A stretch of DNA of 64,000 nt from Eunapius fragilis (Eukaryota; Porifera; Demospongiae; Spongillida; Spongillidae), in contig OY811981.1 in the NCBI GenBank assembly GCA_963681505.1, forward strand, positions 2,197,633 through 2,261,632, written 5' to 3'. The translations under genes were made by a program, and so were the position numbers. Below are positions 11,367 to 43,420 of the stretch, piece by piece. The first letter of the stretch is position 1. Each line of letters begins with the position of its first letter. The notes beneath the pieces were generated by a model. It searched no databases. It was given only the letters and a program-made list of their open reading frames with translations, and was not told where the DNA came from.

Positions 11367-12788
11367 TCACAGCTTGTCCCAGGCGATATCACCATAGGCT
11401 ATGTGGTTTGAACATGTCCCAGAGAATCCATTTATTCGGAATAAATCAGCGCGCTGTGGTTCATTGTTGTTCTTAAAGAAGTATGTAGCTGGCTGACCAC
11501 ACTGGTAACATTTCAGACCTGGGGCCTGTGCTCCTACACTCATCTGCTTAGCCTCAGCCAGTACCCTTTCAGCCTCCGCTTCATCCAGTTTCTTTGCAGC
11601 CTCAGCTTCTGCCAGTTTCTTTGCAGCCTCAGCTTCTGCCAGTTTCTTTGCAGCCTCAGCCTCCTCAGCTTCTGCCAGTTCCATAGCCTCAGCCTGCTTG
11701 TGGGCCTCAGCTTCAACCATCACAGACTCGAGTTGAATTATCTTCTCGTCAAGTGACATCACCTGGGTTTGCAAAATTCCCTCAAATAATGTGACTTGAA
11801 CCTGCAGTTTCTCCTCAAATAATGTGACTTGAGCTTGCAGTCTCCCCTCGAACGAAGTAGCTTGGAGTTTCAACCTTTCTTCAAACTGTGTAGTTTGCAT
11901 TTGTAGCTTCTCCTTGAACGTTTCCTGCATCTGGTTGATTTGCTGTCCATGAGACAGTTGCAGCTGTACAAAGGCTTTTGATAGCAATATAAAATGTATC
12001 CCGACATCCTGTTCGTGTCGCCCTATCTCACACCGAGGGGCAACATGGGAACACCCCAAAGGGGTGTGCACGCATGGTACGAGCTCGCGGGGACAATCAA
12101 CTTTGTGTGCTTCAAGGCTTTTACGGATAAGATTAGTAGCGCCGCACTGTAGAGGGCATGACACAGAAGCGTACGGGCATGTCTTGAGGTGGGCGGGCAT
12201 TCGCTTGTGCTGTGCGGAGACTTCGCATGACGGGTGAGGGCAGTGGACTAGCCGAAGTTTGCAGTGATCTCTGAGGTGGTTGATGAGGTCATTGCGACTC
12301 AGACGGACATCGCATACGTCCTGGTCGTCTCCATCGATTCCTTCTTCTTTGGGTTTGGAGTTAGGGCAGCTCTGGGGACAAGCAAACTGTTGGTGTGCCT
12401 CCATCTCTCCACGCGGAACGAGTGCACCACACCCACCCTCTCCAGAACACTTGACGGGCTCATGAAGACACTCGGTGTCAAGATGGCCGTCCAATCGACC
12501 GCATGTTCCTTTCCACGTGCATTTATCGTGTAGGCACACAACATCCAGAGCGGACACCTGTGCTGAAGCGAAGGCAGAAGGTACGGGGGCAGCGAGCGGT
12601 TCCCGACAAACTGGACAGCTAGGATTGCATTGAAGGCTAGATGCGAGGCAGTCCTGACAAAACAGGTGAGCTCCGGAGTGGCACGTTACGGGCGAGCGGC
12701 AAATATCCGTGCATATAACACACTGGAAAAATTCGCTCTTCGCCTGATTGCAGAATTTACTGGACGGGAAGCCACCGCGCCTCGTCAT
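11367..12788 (-). CDS. RING and TRAF-type zinc-finger protein with coiled coil, copy 2 (intact)
   Basis: Single-exon gene of 473 residues starting MTRRGGF. RING finger at about 23-62 (CVICTDIC, CHSGAHLFCQDC, CPVC). It is followed by Cys/His-rich TRAF-type zinc fingers to about 255 (for example CPHPSCEVSAQHKRM and HLKTCPYASVSCPLQCG). A long coiled coil (about 275-425) has heptad-like LQMQTTQFEERLKLQ and AEAEAAKKL repeats. A C-terminal CYQCGQPA....CSNH motif looks like a small zinc-binding unit. There is no MATH/TRAF-C domain, so it is TRAF-like rather than a classical TRAF. RING plus TRAF-type fingers suggest an E3 ubiquitin ligase or signalling scaffold; the substrate is unknown. It is the tandem duplicate of 8498-9815 and lacks that copy's frameshift. 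Confidence 0.88.
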   Translation of the reverse strand: MTRRGGFPSSKFCNQAKSEFFQCVICTDICRSPVTCHSGAHLFCQDCLASSLQCNPSCPVCREPLAAPVPSAFASAQVSALDVVCLHDKCTWKGTCGRLDGHLDTECLHEPVKCSGEGGCGALVPRGEMEAHQQFACPQSCPNSKPKEEGIDGDDQDVCDVRLSRNDLINHLRDHCKLRLVHCPHPSCEVSAQHKRMPAHLKTCPYASVSCPLQCGATNLIRKSLEAHKVDCPRELVPCVHTPLGCSHVAPRCEIGRHEQDVGIHFILLSKAFVQLQLSHGQQINQMQETFKEKLQMQTTQFEERLKLQATSFEGRLQAQVTLFEEKLQVQVTLFEGILQTQVMSLDEKIIQLESVMVEAEAHKQAEAMELAEAEEAEAAKKLAEAEAAKKLAEAEAAKKLDEAEAERVLAEAKQMSVGAQAPGLKCYQCGQPATYFFKNNNEPQRADLFRINGFSGTCSNHIAYGDIAWDKL

Positions 12789-12855
12789 GGTTTTGTTGTT
12801 CTCGGTCCCAGACCTATCGACTGCAAGTAATTCACGGATTCACAGGGACCGGACC

Positions 12856-12970
12856 TTGGGTTTTACCCTATCGACCTTGGGATCTGTTCCATCAAATGTA
12901 TTCAAAGTGCCTAAGTCAACAGTGAATACATTTGATGGACTGATCCCAAGGTCGGTAGGATAAAACCCAA
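12856..12970. repeat. Long hairpin (inverted repeat, arms about 48 bp)
   Basis: The left arm begins TTGGGTTTTACCCTATCGAC at 12856. The right arm, read in reverse complement, begins TTGGGTTTTATCCTACCGAC at 12970. Arms match over about 48 bases with few differences, around a loop of about 17 bases. It lies 68 bases upstream of the RING/TRAF copy 2 start codon (minus strand). It is probably a foldback MITE remnant. Confidence 0.85.
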
Positions 12971-13386
12971 CGATTTTTTCCCCTGTGATTTTCAGTAGCT
13001 CGTAGGCGAAGCGGGAACCAATTCAAGTGGCACGATGGTGTGGTTCCTAATTTGAGTCCAGATTTAAAAAATTGGAAGCTCCGCTAGATGATATGAACTC
13101 CACCCCCTGAATCATTAGTGACAGAATTACAGCATATGAGCCCTAGCTAATGGAAACTTTCTCCTAAGCACAATAAAAGCTACTCTATCTAAAGATTTGC
13201 TTAGAGGCATCTGTACATTCTGTAAATGCACCAAACAGACAACAAAGTAAGTTCACAGCTGCTGTACAATAATGCATTGACAGTGGGTGGGGCCACCACC
13301 AGGACTATCACACCAAAATGGACTTTAAAAACAAAAAAAAACAGAAGGAATGATGGTGGGAGGAGAGGCATTACGTAAGAGACAGG
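12971..13386. other. Intergenic between RING/TRAF copy 2 and DXO
   Basis: Nothing recognisable apart from the hairpin immediately to its left. Confidence 0.5.
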
Positions 13387-15942
13387 TCAACTGTTTGCTG
13401 GAGGACGTTTGTGAAGGTACCAGTCTGGTAAGAAGGTGTGTTCACTGTCAGGAGGAAGCCGCACAGCTGTGATCTTATCAAATGGCGCCTTCCACTCAAT
13501 GATGTAGACCAACCTACAAGATGGAAGAAGGTCCCCTATGTGAGAGGGCATGTGTGTTGGCAGGTCTGTGAGGGTCCATGTGAGGGGGTGGGGCAGGTCT
13601 GTGAGGGTCCATGTGAGGGTGTGTGTGGCAGGTCTGTGAAGGTCCATGTGAGGGGTGTGTGTGGCAGGTCTGTGAGGGTCCATGTGAGTGGGTGTGTGGC
13701 AGGTCTGTGAGGGTCCATGTGAGTGGTGTGTGGCAGGTCTGTGAGGGTCTATGTGAGTGGGTGTGTGGCAGGTCTGTGAGGGTCTATTGTGGCAAGGGGG
13801 GCATTACTTGGGGTCATCCACTGTCACCACCTCTCGTATCCACGTCAGCACTGCGTCCAGGAAGTTAAGACAAACAGAAGGTTGCCATAGAGACAGGTCA
13901 CTCTACATGTATCAAGAAAGAAGTGTTAGCACAGGCGTGGGAGGGACTGACTGGAGGGCTGCTGCGGAGAGATTGGGCAGAGGAATGCAGAGGGGGAGGA
14001 GATTGGCCAGAGGGCTGGGGAGGAACGACGGGACAGAGGGCTGGGGAGGAAAGATTGGGTGGAGGTCTGGAGAGGAAAGATTGGGTGGAGGTCTGGGGAG
14101 GAAAGATTGGGTGGAGGTCTGGGGAGGAAAGATTGGGTGGAGGTCTGGGGAGGAAAGATTGGGTGGAGGTCTGGGGAGGAAAGATTGGGTGGAGGTCTGG
14201 GGAGGAAAGATTGGGTGGAGGTCTGGGGAGGAAAGATTGGGTGGAGGTCTGGGGAGGAGAGATTGGCCGGAGGGTTTTCGAGGAGGGATTGGCCGGAGGG
14301 TTTTCGAGGAGGGATTGGCCAGAGGGCTGGGGAGAAGAGATTGGCCAGAGGGTTTTTGGCTAGGGGGGGTTGGCCATAAGGGCGGGGAGAGAATACAAGC
14401 TGGAATTAATAATCACCTGTGTTTCTTTTGGTATTTCTGCTGTCTTGAATGTCTGCAAATTCTTAACAATGCCTTCATCGTCCCTGAAGCCACAAATTAT
14501 TCTGGGTATACCAACAAGGTAGGACTGGGCCCACCATTTCATCAGTTTGAATCTGTTCTGGGCAAGGATAGAATGGGAATGGGGCAGTGATGGGTAGACA
14601 TGGTACAGACATGCTCTTCCTATACCGTCGTAGACTGTGCTTATTTCGGTCTGTGTAAATGCATCTACTCGTCTTCAGTTCAAGGTAGCATTGGGGTGCC
14701 TTTTCTTTGGCACTCTAAATAAAAAAATTCACATATCTTACTGACAATTCTTTGACAAAAATAAATAAATAAATAAAAAAAGATGGCTCACATTATCGCA
14801 GCAGTCTACTTCTGCTGCCATGACGACTGAGTGCTCCCTCATCCTAGTCCTGACGACAGTACAGAAGGCCTCTTGTGGGTTGATAGTACCGGTCTTTTCC
14901 TGAGGGCTTCTTGCGTCTGAAGCATCTGCAGTACCACAAGGACACATGTAGTTATAAAAGTTTTTTTTAAATGGATTTTATTTGTAACCATGGGATTAAA
15001 AAAAAAAAGAATGTCAGTGTATTTAAAAAGAGGACACTTCCGTTTCATTTTAAAATCCCTGCAAATTTCAAATCCCCCAACGCATTACACTAGCATGAAT
15101 GTAATACGCATTATCTACCTTTTTTGGTCATGTAGTCTTCGAATTTCAGCCCCCAATATGACATCTTTTCTTCTCGCGGCGTTTGCGCGGCGTTCCTGCG
15201 TTTGGATTCGTCCGTCTCTATCTCGCTAAGATAGACGGTACCGTTGAACAAAGTGGCGGCTATTTTCCATGGTTCAGACTTGTCGTAGGGACTACACATG
15301 AGCTTTGTAAACATACCCCTCCATGTTACGAAGTTGGTCAGGAGGTTATCCGGTCTGTCCTCCCACGGGTGGGTAATGAGGGGAACGGGACCAATAAAAA
15401 TGCAGTTTCCCTCCACCCCCCTCCACCCCCCCCCCCCCTTCACTCCTTTCCACCTCCCACTCTCCAAAAGGCAACGTCACGCACGTGGCAAACCTTGCAT
15501 CGTCAGAGAAGGGACTTCCCACCACGGCTTGCTGATCTCCGACTTTAGTTTTCTCGTTCAACACGGTTGGAGACTTTGGGTTTGCCTTGGGCAGGAACTG
15601 GTGGCCATTGTGTTCGATCCAGCGCAAAATGGGATCAAGTTTGGAGGTGGGAACGCTGCATTTCTTCGGAACGAAATCGCTCCACCCAATGCTCAGGTCA
15701 AAGTTGAGCTTCGTTGGCGGCGCATAGGATTTGAGCTGGCTCCTGTCGCCCACATATTTGCCGCAGGAATCGAGCGAAAAGCATCCCAACTCAACAGGAA
15801 GGCGATAGGCAGGGCAGTCTTTGTAGAACTCTTCCAACTCACGCACTGGAAATTCAAGCGCACCCGGTGGGCGCTCTTGCTTTTCTACATGCCTGCTGTC
15901 AATGCGCGGCTTTTTCGAACTTGGAATCTCATCTGATTCCAT
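13387..15942 (-). CDS. DXO: Decapping and exoribonuclease protein (DXO/Rai1 family)
   Basis: DXO enzymes remove incomplete or non-canonical 5' caps and degrade the RNA 5' to 3'. Seven exons in transcript order: 15461-15942, 15119-15354, 14792-14925, 14626-14714, 14417-14552, 13808-13902, 13387-13513. Phases close and give 432 residues. Family motifs in order: PVELGCFSLD; FVTWRGMFTKLM; GTVYLSEIET; GLKFEDYM; AAEVDC; YLELKTSR (catalytic Glu/Lys motif); KWWAQSYLVGIPRIICGF; QPSVCLNF; FLPDWYLH. The metal-binding Glu and Asp positions I can recognise are present, so the enzyme looks active. The 89-base exon carrying YLELKTSR is easy to miss. A basic patch near the N terminus (SSKKPR) could be a nuclear signal, which is inference. 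It starts 105 bases from ABCC copy A, head-to-head. Confidence 0.93.
13545..13800. repeat. Approx. 35 bp minisatellite in DXO intron
   Basis: About seven tandem copies of GGCAGGTCTGTGAGGGTCCA followed by TGTGAGGGTGTGTGT-like sequence. They sit in the last DXO intron. Confidence 0.85.
13935..14350. repeat. 26 bp minisatellite in DXO intron
   Basis: Tandem units of GAGGAAAGATTGGGTGGAGG followed by TCTGGG, with divergent copies at both ends. They lie in the intron between the DXO exons at 14417-14552 and 13808-13902. Open frames through it (Glu/Arg/Gly/Trp-rich) are artefacts. Confidence 0.9.
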
Positions 15943-16047
15943 ATTGTCGTAAAACTGTTGTGCTCATCCTCGTTCCCAGTCCCTAACAATTTTCGCCTAT
16001 ATATAAAACCCTCGGCCCTTATATTAATTTACCAAAAACTATTATAT
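15943..16047. promoter_or_regulatory. Compact bidirectional promoter of DXO and ABCC copy A
   Basis: Only 105 bases separate the DXO ATG (minus) from the ABCC copy A ATG (plus). A TATA-like TATATATAAAA at 15998-16008 is about 40 bases before the ABCC start codon. If used, it would leave a very short 5' UTR. Confidence 0.5.
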
Positions 16048-29516
<13,469 letters not shown>

Positions 29517-31008
29517 GAATAAACTAATGATGGAATGGATGAGCAAAGTGCTTTCACTTTCAATTTCTCTCTGCTACATGTATTACTGCATCACCGTATG
29601 TTATTTATCATTGTGCCACATGGTAGCTGAGGTAACATTCACATGGACCCAAGGCACGCATGAGGTTTGATGGATGGCTGCACATACCATTCTCTCATTT
29701 GTTCCAATGGATACTGCTGTGTACATATTTATCTTAAAGCAATTTTTCCACAACAGGCACTGCTGTGTGTGCAAGATCAAGTATAGCACTGCGTGGGAAG
29801 TTTCCACATGCTAGAAACTCGGTTTAATGAGGATCTTGTGGTTACAGAGGTGTGGGTGTGTGGGGTACAGATGTGAGTGGAGTACAGGTGTGAGGTGTGG
29901 GGAAGCAGAGGTGTGTCCATATCTCCGCACCTTAAATTAGTGTCAGTGTACCAGTTCCCACTGGCTTTTGTGCACATTACCACACTGCTATTATAAAGAC
30001 ATACAAGTTACTTGATCCATCTCTGGCATGGTTTGCCCGGATAACCACTACCCCCCAACTAGCGTATTTGGATTTTAAAAACATTCTTTAATGAGACGGT
30101 TGGTGATAGATCTATAGGATTTGAAGGCAAGGTGGTGTAAAGAGAAAGGGAACAAAAGTGGGTGAGAAAATGAGTAATACCTATGATATAGATAGTGGGG
30201 TGATTAATCAATGTTTCTGTCTGTAAACAAGCACATTGTGAACTGTGTGTGTGCGCTAATGTAGATCTGTTCCATTTCCTTTACAATCAGAAACCTCACA
30301 ACATTCCTATCTTACATACCACCCAATTTTCTCACAGAGAATGTGTTCCGTTAATTACATTCCAGTGGCGTCAATTGTGCAAGTCCTGGAACCATGTTCA
30401 AACTGTTTTACTTATGATTGCAGTCAACTGCACTTGTAAAAATTGCAAATTTAGTGGATTGCAACCGGAATATTATGTCACCCATGATAACAATGAGGCG
30501 GGGCCTCGGAGAGGTCTAAACATACGCATTTAGCCTGTTCCATCTTGTGTGTGTCTGCTGGGATGCCATAGGTGTGTATGTCCACAGTCACCTCCATACT
30601 CTTCTTGGCATATGGGCTCAGCAGCTGTCCAGAAATGAGCTGCGACATAGCAGAGGAATTACAGTAGAGCCATCCTGGGCTGCCCTAGCTTACCTCACCT
30701 TCTCTGAAATGTGTGCAATGATAGACCCTATCCTTATCCTTTACAATTCACACACACACACACACACACATACACACCCACACATATGCAACACACACAC
30801 ACGCACACACCGAGCTTGTATGAATGTGATCATGAGTTAACTACATACTACAAGAAGAAATTTGATGTAGGAAAAATTTACTTGGCATGAGTGCGACCCC
30901 CCACATGCATTATTACCGGTAGTTGTAATACAATTCGATGAATTCGCTTTAGTCTCGTTCCCAGCCCAGCCTGATGATATGCTTTGGTTGGGGACGAGAC
31001 TAGACAAC
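29517..31008. other. Intergenic between ABCC-A and the WWE-Nudix gene
   Basis: Contains a family 1 MITE remnant (about 30078-30190), an orphan PLC exon (30517-30696), a (CA)n run at 30750-30810 and a short inverted repeat at 30951-31003. No other gene seen. Confidence 0.6.
30517..30696 (-). pseudogene. Orphan copy of the phospholipase C C2-domain exon
   Basis: About 180 bases matching 35576-35755, which is PLC exon 22 with its flanking intron bases. It preserves the acceptor, the whole 38-codon exon and a GTATGT donor. Within the exon I count five differences, all third-position and synonymous. No neighbouring PLC exons are visible. It is probably a remnant of, or an import from, a second functional PLC gene. 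Confidence 0.8.
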
Positions 31009-32894
31009 ATGGAACTCGAGTTGATATCTGCCGCGGTCTCACCAGGCGAGCCGGCTGACTGCGCTAAAGTGTTCCACTTGGAAGGCTTCATCGACCTGGC
31101 GGTTCTGCCTCCACCGTGGGCAAGTACAACAATGTCCCCTCTTCGCGACAGGTACTGTAGGCTCAAGTAGCGGGTAACAGCGTTGACTAGTTACTCTTTG
31201 GAGCAAACATGTAATCGAAAAATATTTTTACCGCCTTCGTTAGGCTAATGATCGAGTGGATGTTTACACAGACAGATGCCAGCGCCCAGCTGAAAATAAT
31301 GATCTCCGAGACAGTGCGACTAGTCAAAGAGGCGCAGCGTTCAGGAGAAGGCAGGGTCAGAATAGGCGTGGTTTGTTCTGACGGGGCCCTCCTCGGCCCC
31401 TGCTTCGTCGAGAAGCTGTACGAGCACTTCAGTTGGGAGAACGCGTACGAAGGGTTAAAGGTGACAAGGTACCACTGGGATGCCTTCAGCGCTGCATGGG
31501 GCTGGGGACCCGGAACGGTCTGGCAGCAGAAGTACGTGAGCAAGCCGAAAAATGTCAGCGACGAGCTGGACGACATGGAGAGGCTGTGGGTGAACTTCCA
31601 GCCCGAGCAGAGCGACCGCATCGAGAGGGCCTTCGCGGAGGACCCTTACGCGGCGATGGCGCTGGGCGATGACGTCATTGAGTTCGAGAGCGGGGTGGTC
31701 TTCAAGAAGCGGACCAAGAGGACTCACAGGATCAGGTGCGTTAAACTGGACAACTCCCGGGTGATCTGCTATCCGCTGACCAACAAGGCGTACAAGAGGA
31801 TGGTAGGATCTTACAGCGCCGCTGGGATCCTGCCCTACGCGCCCCACCCCCACACGGGGGAACCCCTGTTCCTGCTGGGACATCTGAACTACGGCTATAA
31901 CGACTGGAGCGACTTCGGTGGTCTGAAGGGAATGCTGTGAGTGGAAGGAGGGGGAGAGGAGGGAAGGAGTGGGAGATGAGACACATGGAAAAATGTGAGG
32001 AGGGAGGGAAGAGGAGAGGAGAGGAATAGGGGAAAGGAAGAGAAGGAGGAGGGGAAGAGGAGGGGAGGAGAGGGGGAGGGAAGAGGAGGGAGAGAAGGAA
32101 GGGGAGGGAAGAGGAGGAGGAAGGTGAGGGAAAACAAGACAAGGATCAGGAGGGGAAGGGAACGAGGAGGGACCAGGGGGATCTTGAAAAAGGGTAGTGA
32201 GGATAGATGGAGGTTGTTGGAGTGTAAGAGAGTTGGGCAATAATAGGAGCAAGGCAATAACAAAGGAAGGTCCTTTATGTTCTTCATGATGTTGTCCTGT
32301 ATGTGGAGTCTGAGCAGTACAAGTGTGTGTATGTGTATGGGGGGGGGGGGGGGGGGGGGGGGTGCATGCAGCGTGTGAATGTACTGAGCTGGGAGCCAGC
32401 CATAGCCATAACTGTGTTGTAGTGGGTTCAATTGTACCTTGCCCTCAGACCCTGTGGAATATTTACAGCTGAGAGAAGACGGTATTGGGGAGGGAGGGGG
32501 AAGAGGATGTGAGGAAGGGAAGGTGGGAAAGGTGGAGAGGGTAGGAGTGCAGCATGGATTGGTTATTCGTTTGCAAACATTTCAATTTAGGCCACTTAGT
32601 GGGCAACATGGTCATGTAATAACGTGGGCTCTGTCTCTAGGGAGAAGAGCGGGAGAGTGACAGCTGCGAGGGAGTGCAGTGAGGAGACCCTTCACATCAT
32701 TGGTGATGCGTCCTTCCTCGTATCTGCATTGGAGAATTATGTGGAGAACAATGTCTTCAAGGCAAGAAGGGCCATTTGTCTGGTGATGGTGGTGTGCATC
32801 ATTTGGGATTGTGCACCATGTTGATATAAAGGGAGCAGCTTGTTTGTAGTGGCCAGTTTACCCTGTGTCGCAATTAGTCCATGGTTGTACGTGT

Positions 32895-32972
<78 letters not shown>

Positions 32973-34660
32973 TTTGTCGTGGGTTACTTCTCCCAATATC
33001 CATTAGGTCTTCATATTACCATGCTCAATCACCTAACTTCATCTGCTGGAATACAGGCAATTCACTTTAGCCTCATCCCCAGACAGTTTTTATTAATGTT
33101 TCCCCAGAAATTTTTACTTTCTAATCTGTGGGTGTGGCAATTCACTATGTGTACTTATGTGTAGATCTGTACATGCATGCTTCTTTGTTTAGTATGTTTA
33201 ATACCTCCCTGTACTAGTTAGTGGTAAGGTTCCCCTGCCACCTGACTGATGTCCCTGTACTAGTTAGTGGTAAGGTTCCCCTGCCACCTGACTGATGTCC
33301 CTGTACTAGTTAGTGGTAAGGTTCCCCTGCCACCTGACTGACGTCCCTGTACTGGTTAGTGGTCAGGTCCCCCTGCCACCTGTTATAAGCCATATTCTTA
33401 TGGGAGATTACTAGCAGGGTGTCTTGAATTCATGCCTGCAGGTAGTCAATGAGAACACCGAATATGTTAGCCATTTTCTGAGGGTTGAATACAAGGATTA
33501 CCCTGAGCTGTTCCAGCAGGCTCGAAGTAGATCTGGGCGTCAGAAAGTCGAGATGGAAGAGATACTGTGAGTGTGATGTGGTGGAGGGGTTTTATGGTGT
33601 ACCGATGTATGTGGACGTGATGGTATGTGATATGTGTGTGCATGTGTGTACATGTATTCCTTTCCTATCACCACAGCTGGTTTCCTTTGTCATCTCTGAT
33701 GAAGGCTGTCCAGCTGCTACTCTCAAACCAAACAAGCTTTAGTGTGGAAGCTCTCCAAAGTGATGTAAGTCTGTACTTGTGAATTTTCCTCAATCACTTC
33801 TACCCTCTCCCTCCCTCCCCTTCCCTTCCTCTTCCTCCCTCCTTCCTTCCCCTTTCCTCTCCCTCCACTCCCCCTTCCCTCCTCGTCTCCCTCCCTTTCT
33901 CTCCTCTCTTCCCTCCATCTTCCCCTCCCCTTCTCCTCCCTCCCTTACCTTCCTCCCCTTACTGATGGATATTAATTTCTAGAGTCTTAAGATCCCCAGA
34001 CCTTTCACTGATTGCTATCCTGTTACATGTAGTTGTGACCTTTAAAAAACTTCACTCTCAAAGCAGTTATTTCAACGTACACGTGCTTTCTCCTGTTGTC
34101 TGTAGGGTACCAGCAGTGGTGAGGGGTACCCCCTGCGTATGGAGCTTGTGGAGACACTGTGCATAGCGGATAGGCTGGGCGTCCTTAAGATGGTCGACCA
34201 CATCTGTCACACCCACCACCGCCGGCAACAACAGGCGCAAGGAGGGTCGACTCAAGGTGCTGGGGGGAGCCCCTTGCAGCCTGCTGAAGTCGTGGGCCCA
34301 ATGGGGAGCTCTGTCGACCTTGAGGGCAAGGAGGAGGAGGAGGAGGAGGAGGAGAGGGGAGGACCTGGGACCCCTTGTGCCAGGGTCACACCGGGGGATG
34401 ATGCAGTTGATGGCAGCATCTCCGATCAGATGGCAGCGACTAGAATTGAGGCCGGTGCAACTCCCGCCAAACAAGGTGATTGGTCAGGTCGTGAGGTACC
34501 TGAGAGCGGGGCCGTCTCTCCTTACAGCAAGTACATTGGCACGGTGAAGAGGCTACCTTCCCCTGCCCCCGCCACCATAAGCGGGGGGAGGTTCCCGTTG
34601 GGGAAACAGAGTACCGTCATACGAACCTTATATGGCATGGGGGCGGGGCATGTTGTGTAG
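31009..34660 (+). CDS. WWE-like domain plus Nudix hydrolase domain protein
   Basis: Six exons: 31009-31151, 31244-31936, 32641-32761, 33442-33566, 33677-33764, 34106-34660. Phases close and give 574 residues. Residues about 160-215 (ERLWVNFQPEQ..IERAF, then FKKRTKRTHRIRC) resemble a WWE domain, a fold that can bind iso-ADP-ribose in poly(ADP-ribose). Residues about 235-330 form a Nudix fold: SAAGILPYAP, LFLLG, WSDFGG, then the Nudix box with ARECSEETLHIIG carrying the REUXEE catalytic core. The C-terminal 185 residues are low complexity with an acidic EEEEEEEE run. Nudix enzymes cleave nucleoside diphosphates linked to another group, including ADP-ribose. Pairing that with a WWE reader suggests ADP-ribose turnover, which is inference. 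The third intron starts with GC instead of GT. It is tail-to-tail with PLC. Confidence 0.82.
32339..32362. repeat. G homopolymer of about 24 bases
   Basis: Uninterrupted G run in the second intron of the WWE-Nudix gene. Possible G-quadruplex, and a likely sequencing trouble spot. Confidence 0.95.
32900..32970. repeat. (CA)n microsatellite
   Basis: CA dinucleotide run in the third intron of the WWE-Nudix gene. Confidence 0.95.
33205..33385. repeat. 46 bp tandem repeat, about four copies
   Basis: Units of CCCTGTACTAGTTAGTGGTA followed by AGGTTCCCCTGCCACCTGACTGATGT split over successive copies. In the third intron of the WWE-Nudix gene. Confidence 0.9.
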
Positions 34661-34846
34661 TTGTCACCTGTGTATTATATGTTTGTGTGTTACATTCAAA
34701 TCCATCCCAAGAAGGGAAACAGGGAGGAGGGGGAGGGGGAGGAGGTTTATAATTAATGACAGGTCCACTGTATCAGTTGTGCATGTAATTATAAAAGCTA
34801 AGAAAAAAGTTTTTTTCCCTTGTCCCACACTTGTAGTGTTGTTTGA

Positions 34847-43069
<8,223 letters not shown>

Positions 43070-43255
43070 TTCGTACCGCTGAATGCAGAAGTAAAAACCC
43101 GATGAAGTTTATGTTTTGTTTACAACATGAAACAAAAAGCAAAACTATATGCCAAGAATCAGAAAGCACTTGAGCATTATATATGTACACAACTTATGCT
43201 CTATTACGTCAACACGGATGTGGTTCTCAGAAATGGTACGTGATCATGGTAATGC

Positions 43256-43276
43256 CACTTATCAATGCCACCCGGT

Positions 43277-43312
<36 letters not shown>

Positions 43313-43420
43313 ACCCCCGTACGGGCAAGGGTCGGGGTTTGACATTGCGTCATATCAAACTATACTGCGGTATGCTGTCAAATCCTCCCTATCTAAGGGG
43401 TCGGGGTTTGACCATAGGTT
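43256..43420. mobile_element. G-tract repeat element (copy also at 48404-48560)
   Basis: GCCACCCGGTACC followed by a 30-plus base C run, then GTACGGGCAAGGGTCGGGGT and a TTTGACAT motif repeated in both orientations. A related inverted copy lies at about 50030-50180 (ATACGGG, G run, GGTACCGGGTGGCATTGATA). The C run differs in length between the two assembly copies. Confidence 0.7.

Noticed and set aside
13757-14590. 277-codon frame rich in Gly, Arg, Trp
   Set aside because: It crosses a 26 bp minisatellite and antisense DXO exons. The real gene there is DXO on the minus strand.
31455-32431. Antisense frames of 130-265 codons (Leu/Pro/Ser-rich)
   Set aside because: Shadows of the WWE-Nudix second exon and the purine-rich intron after it.
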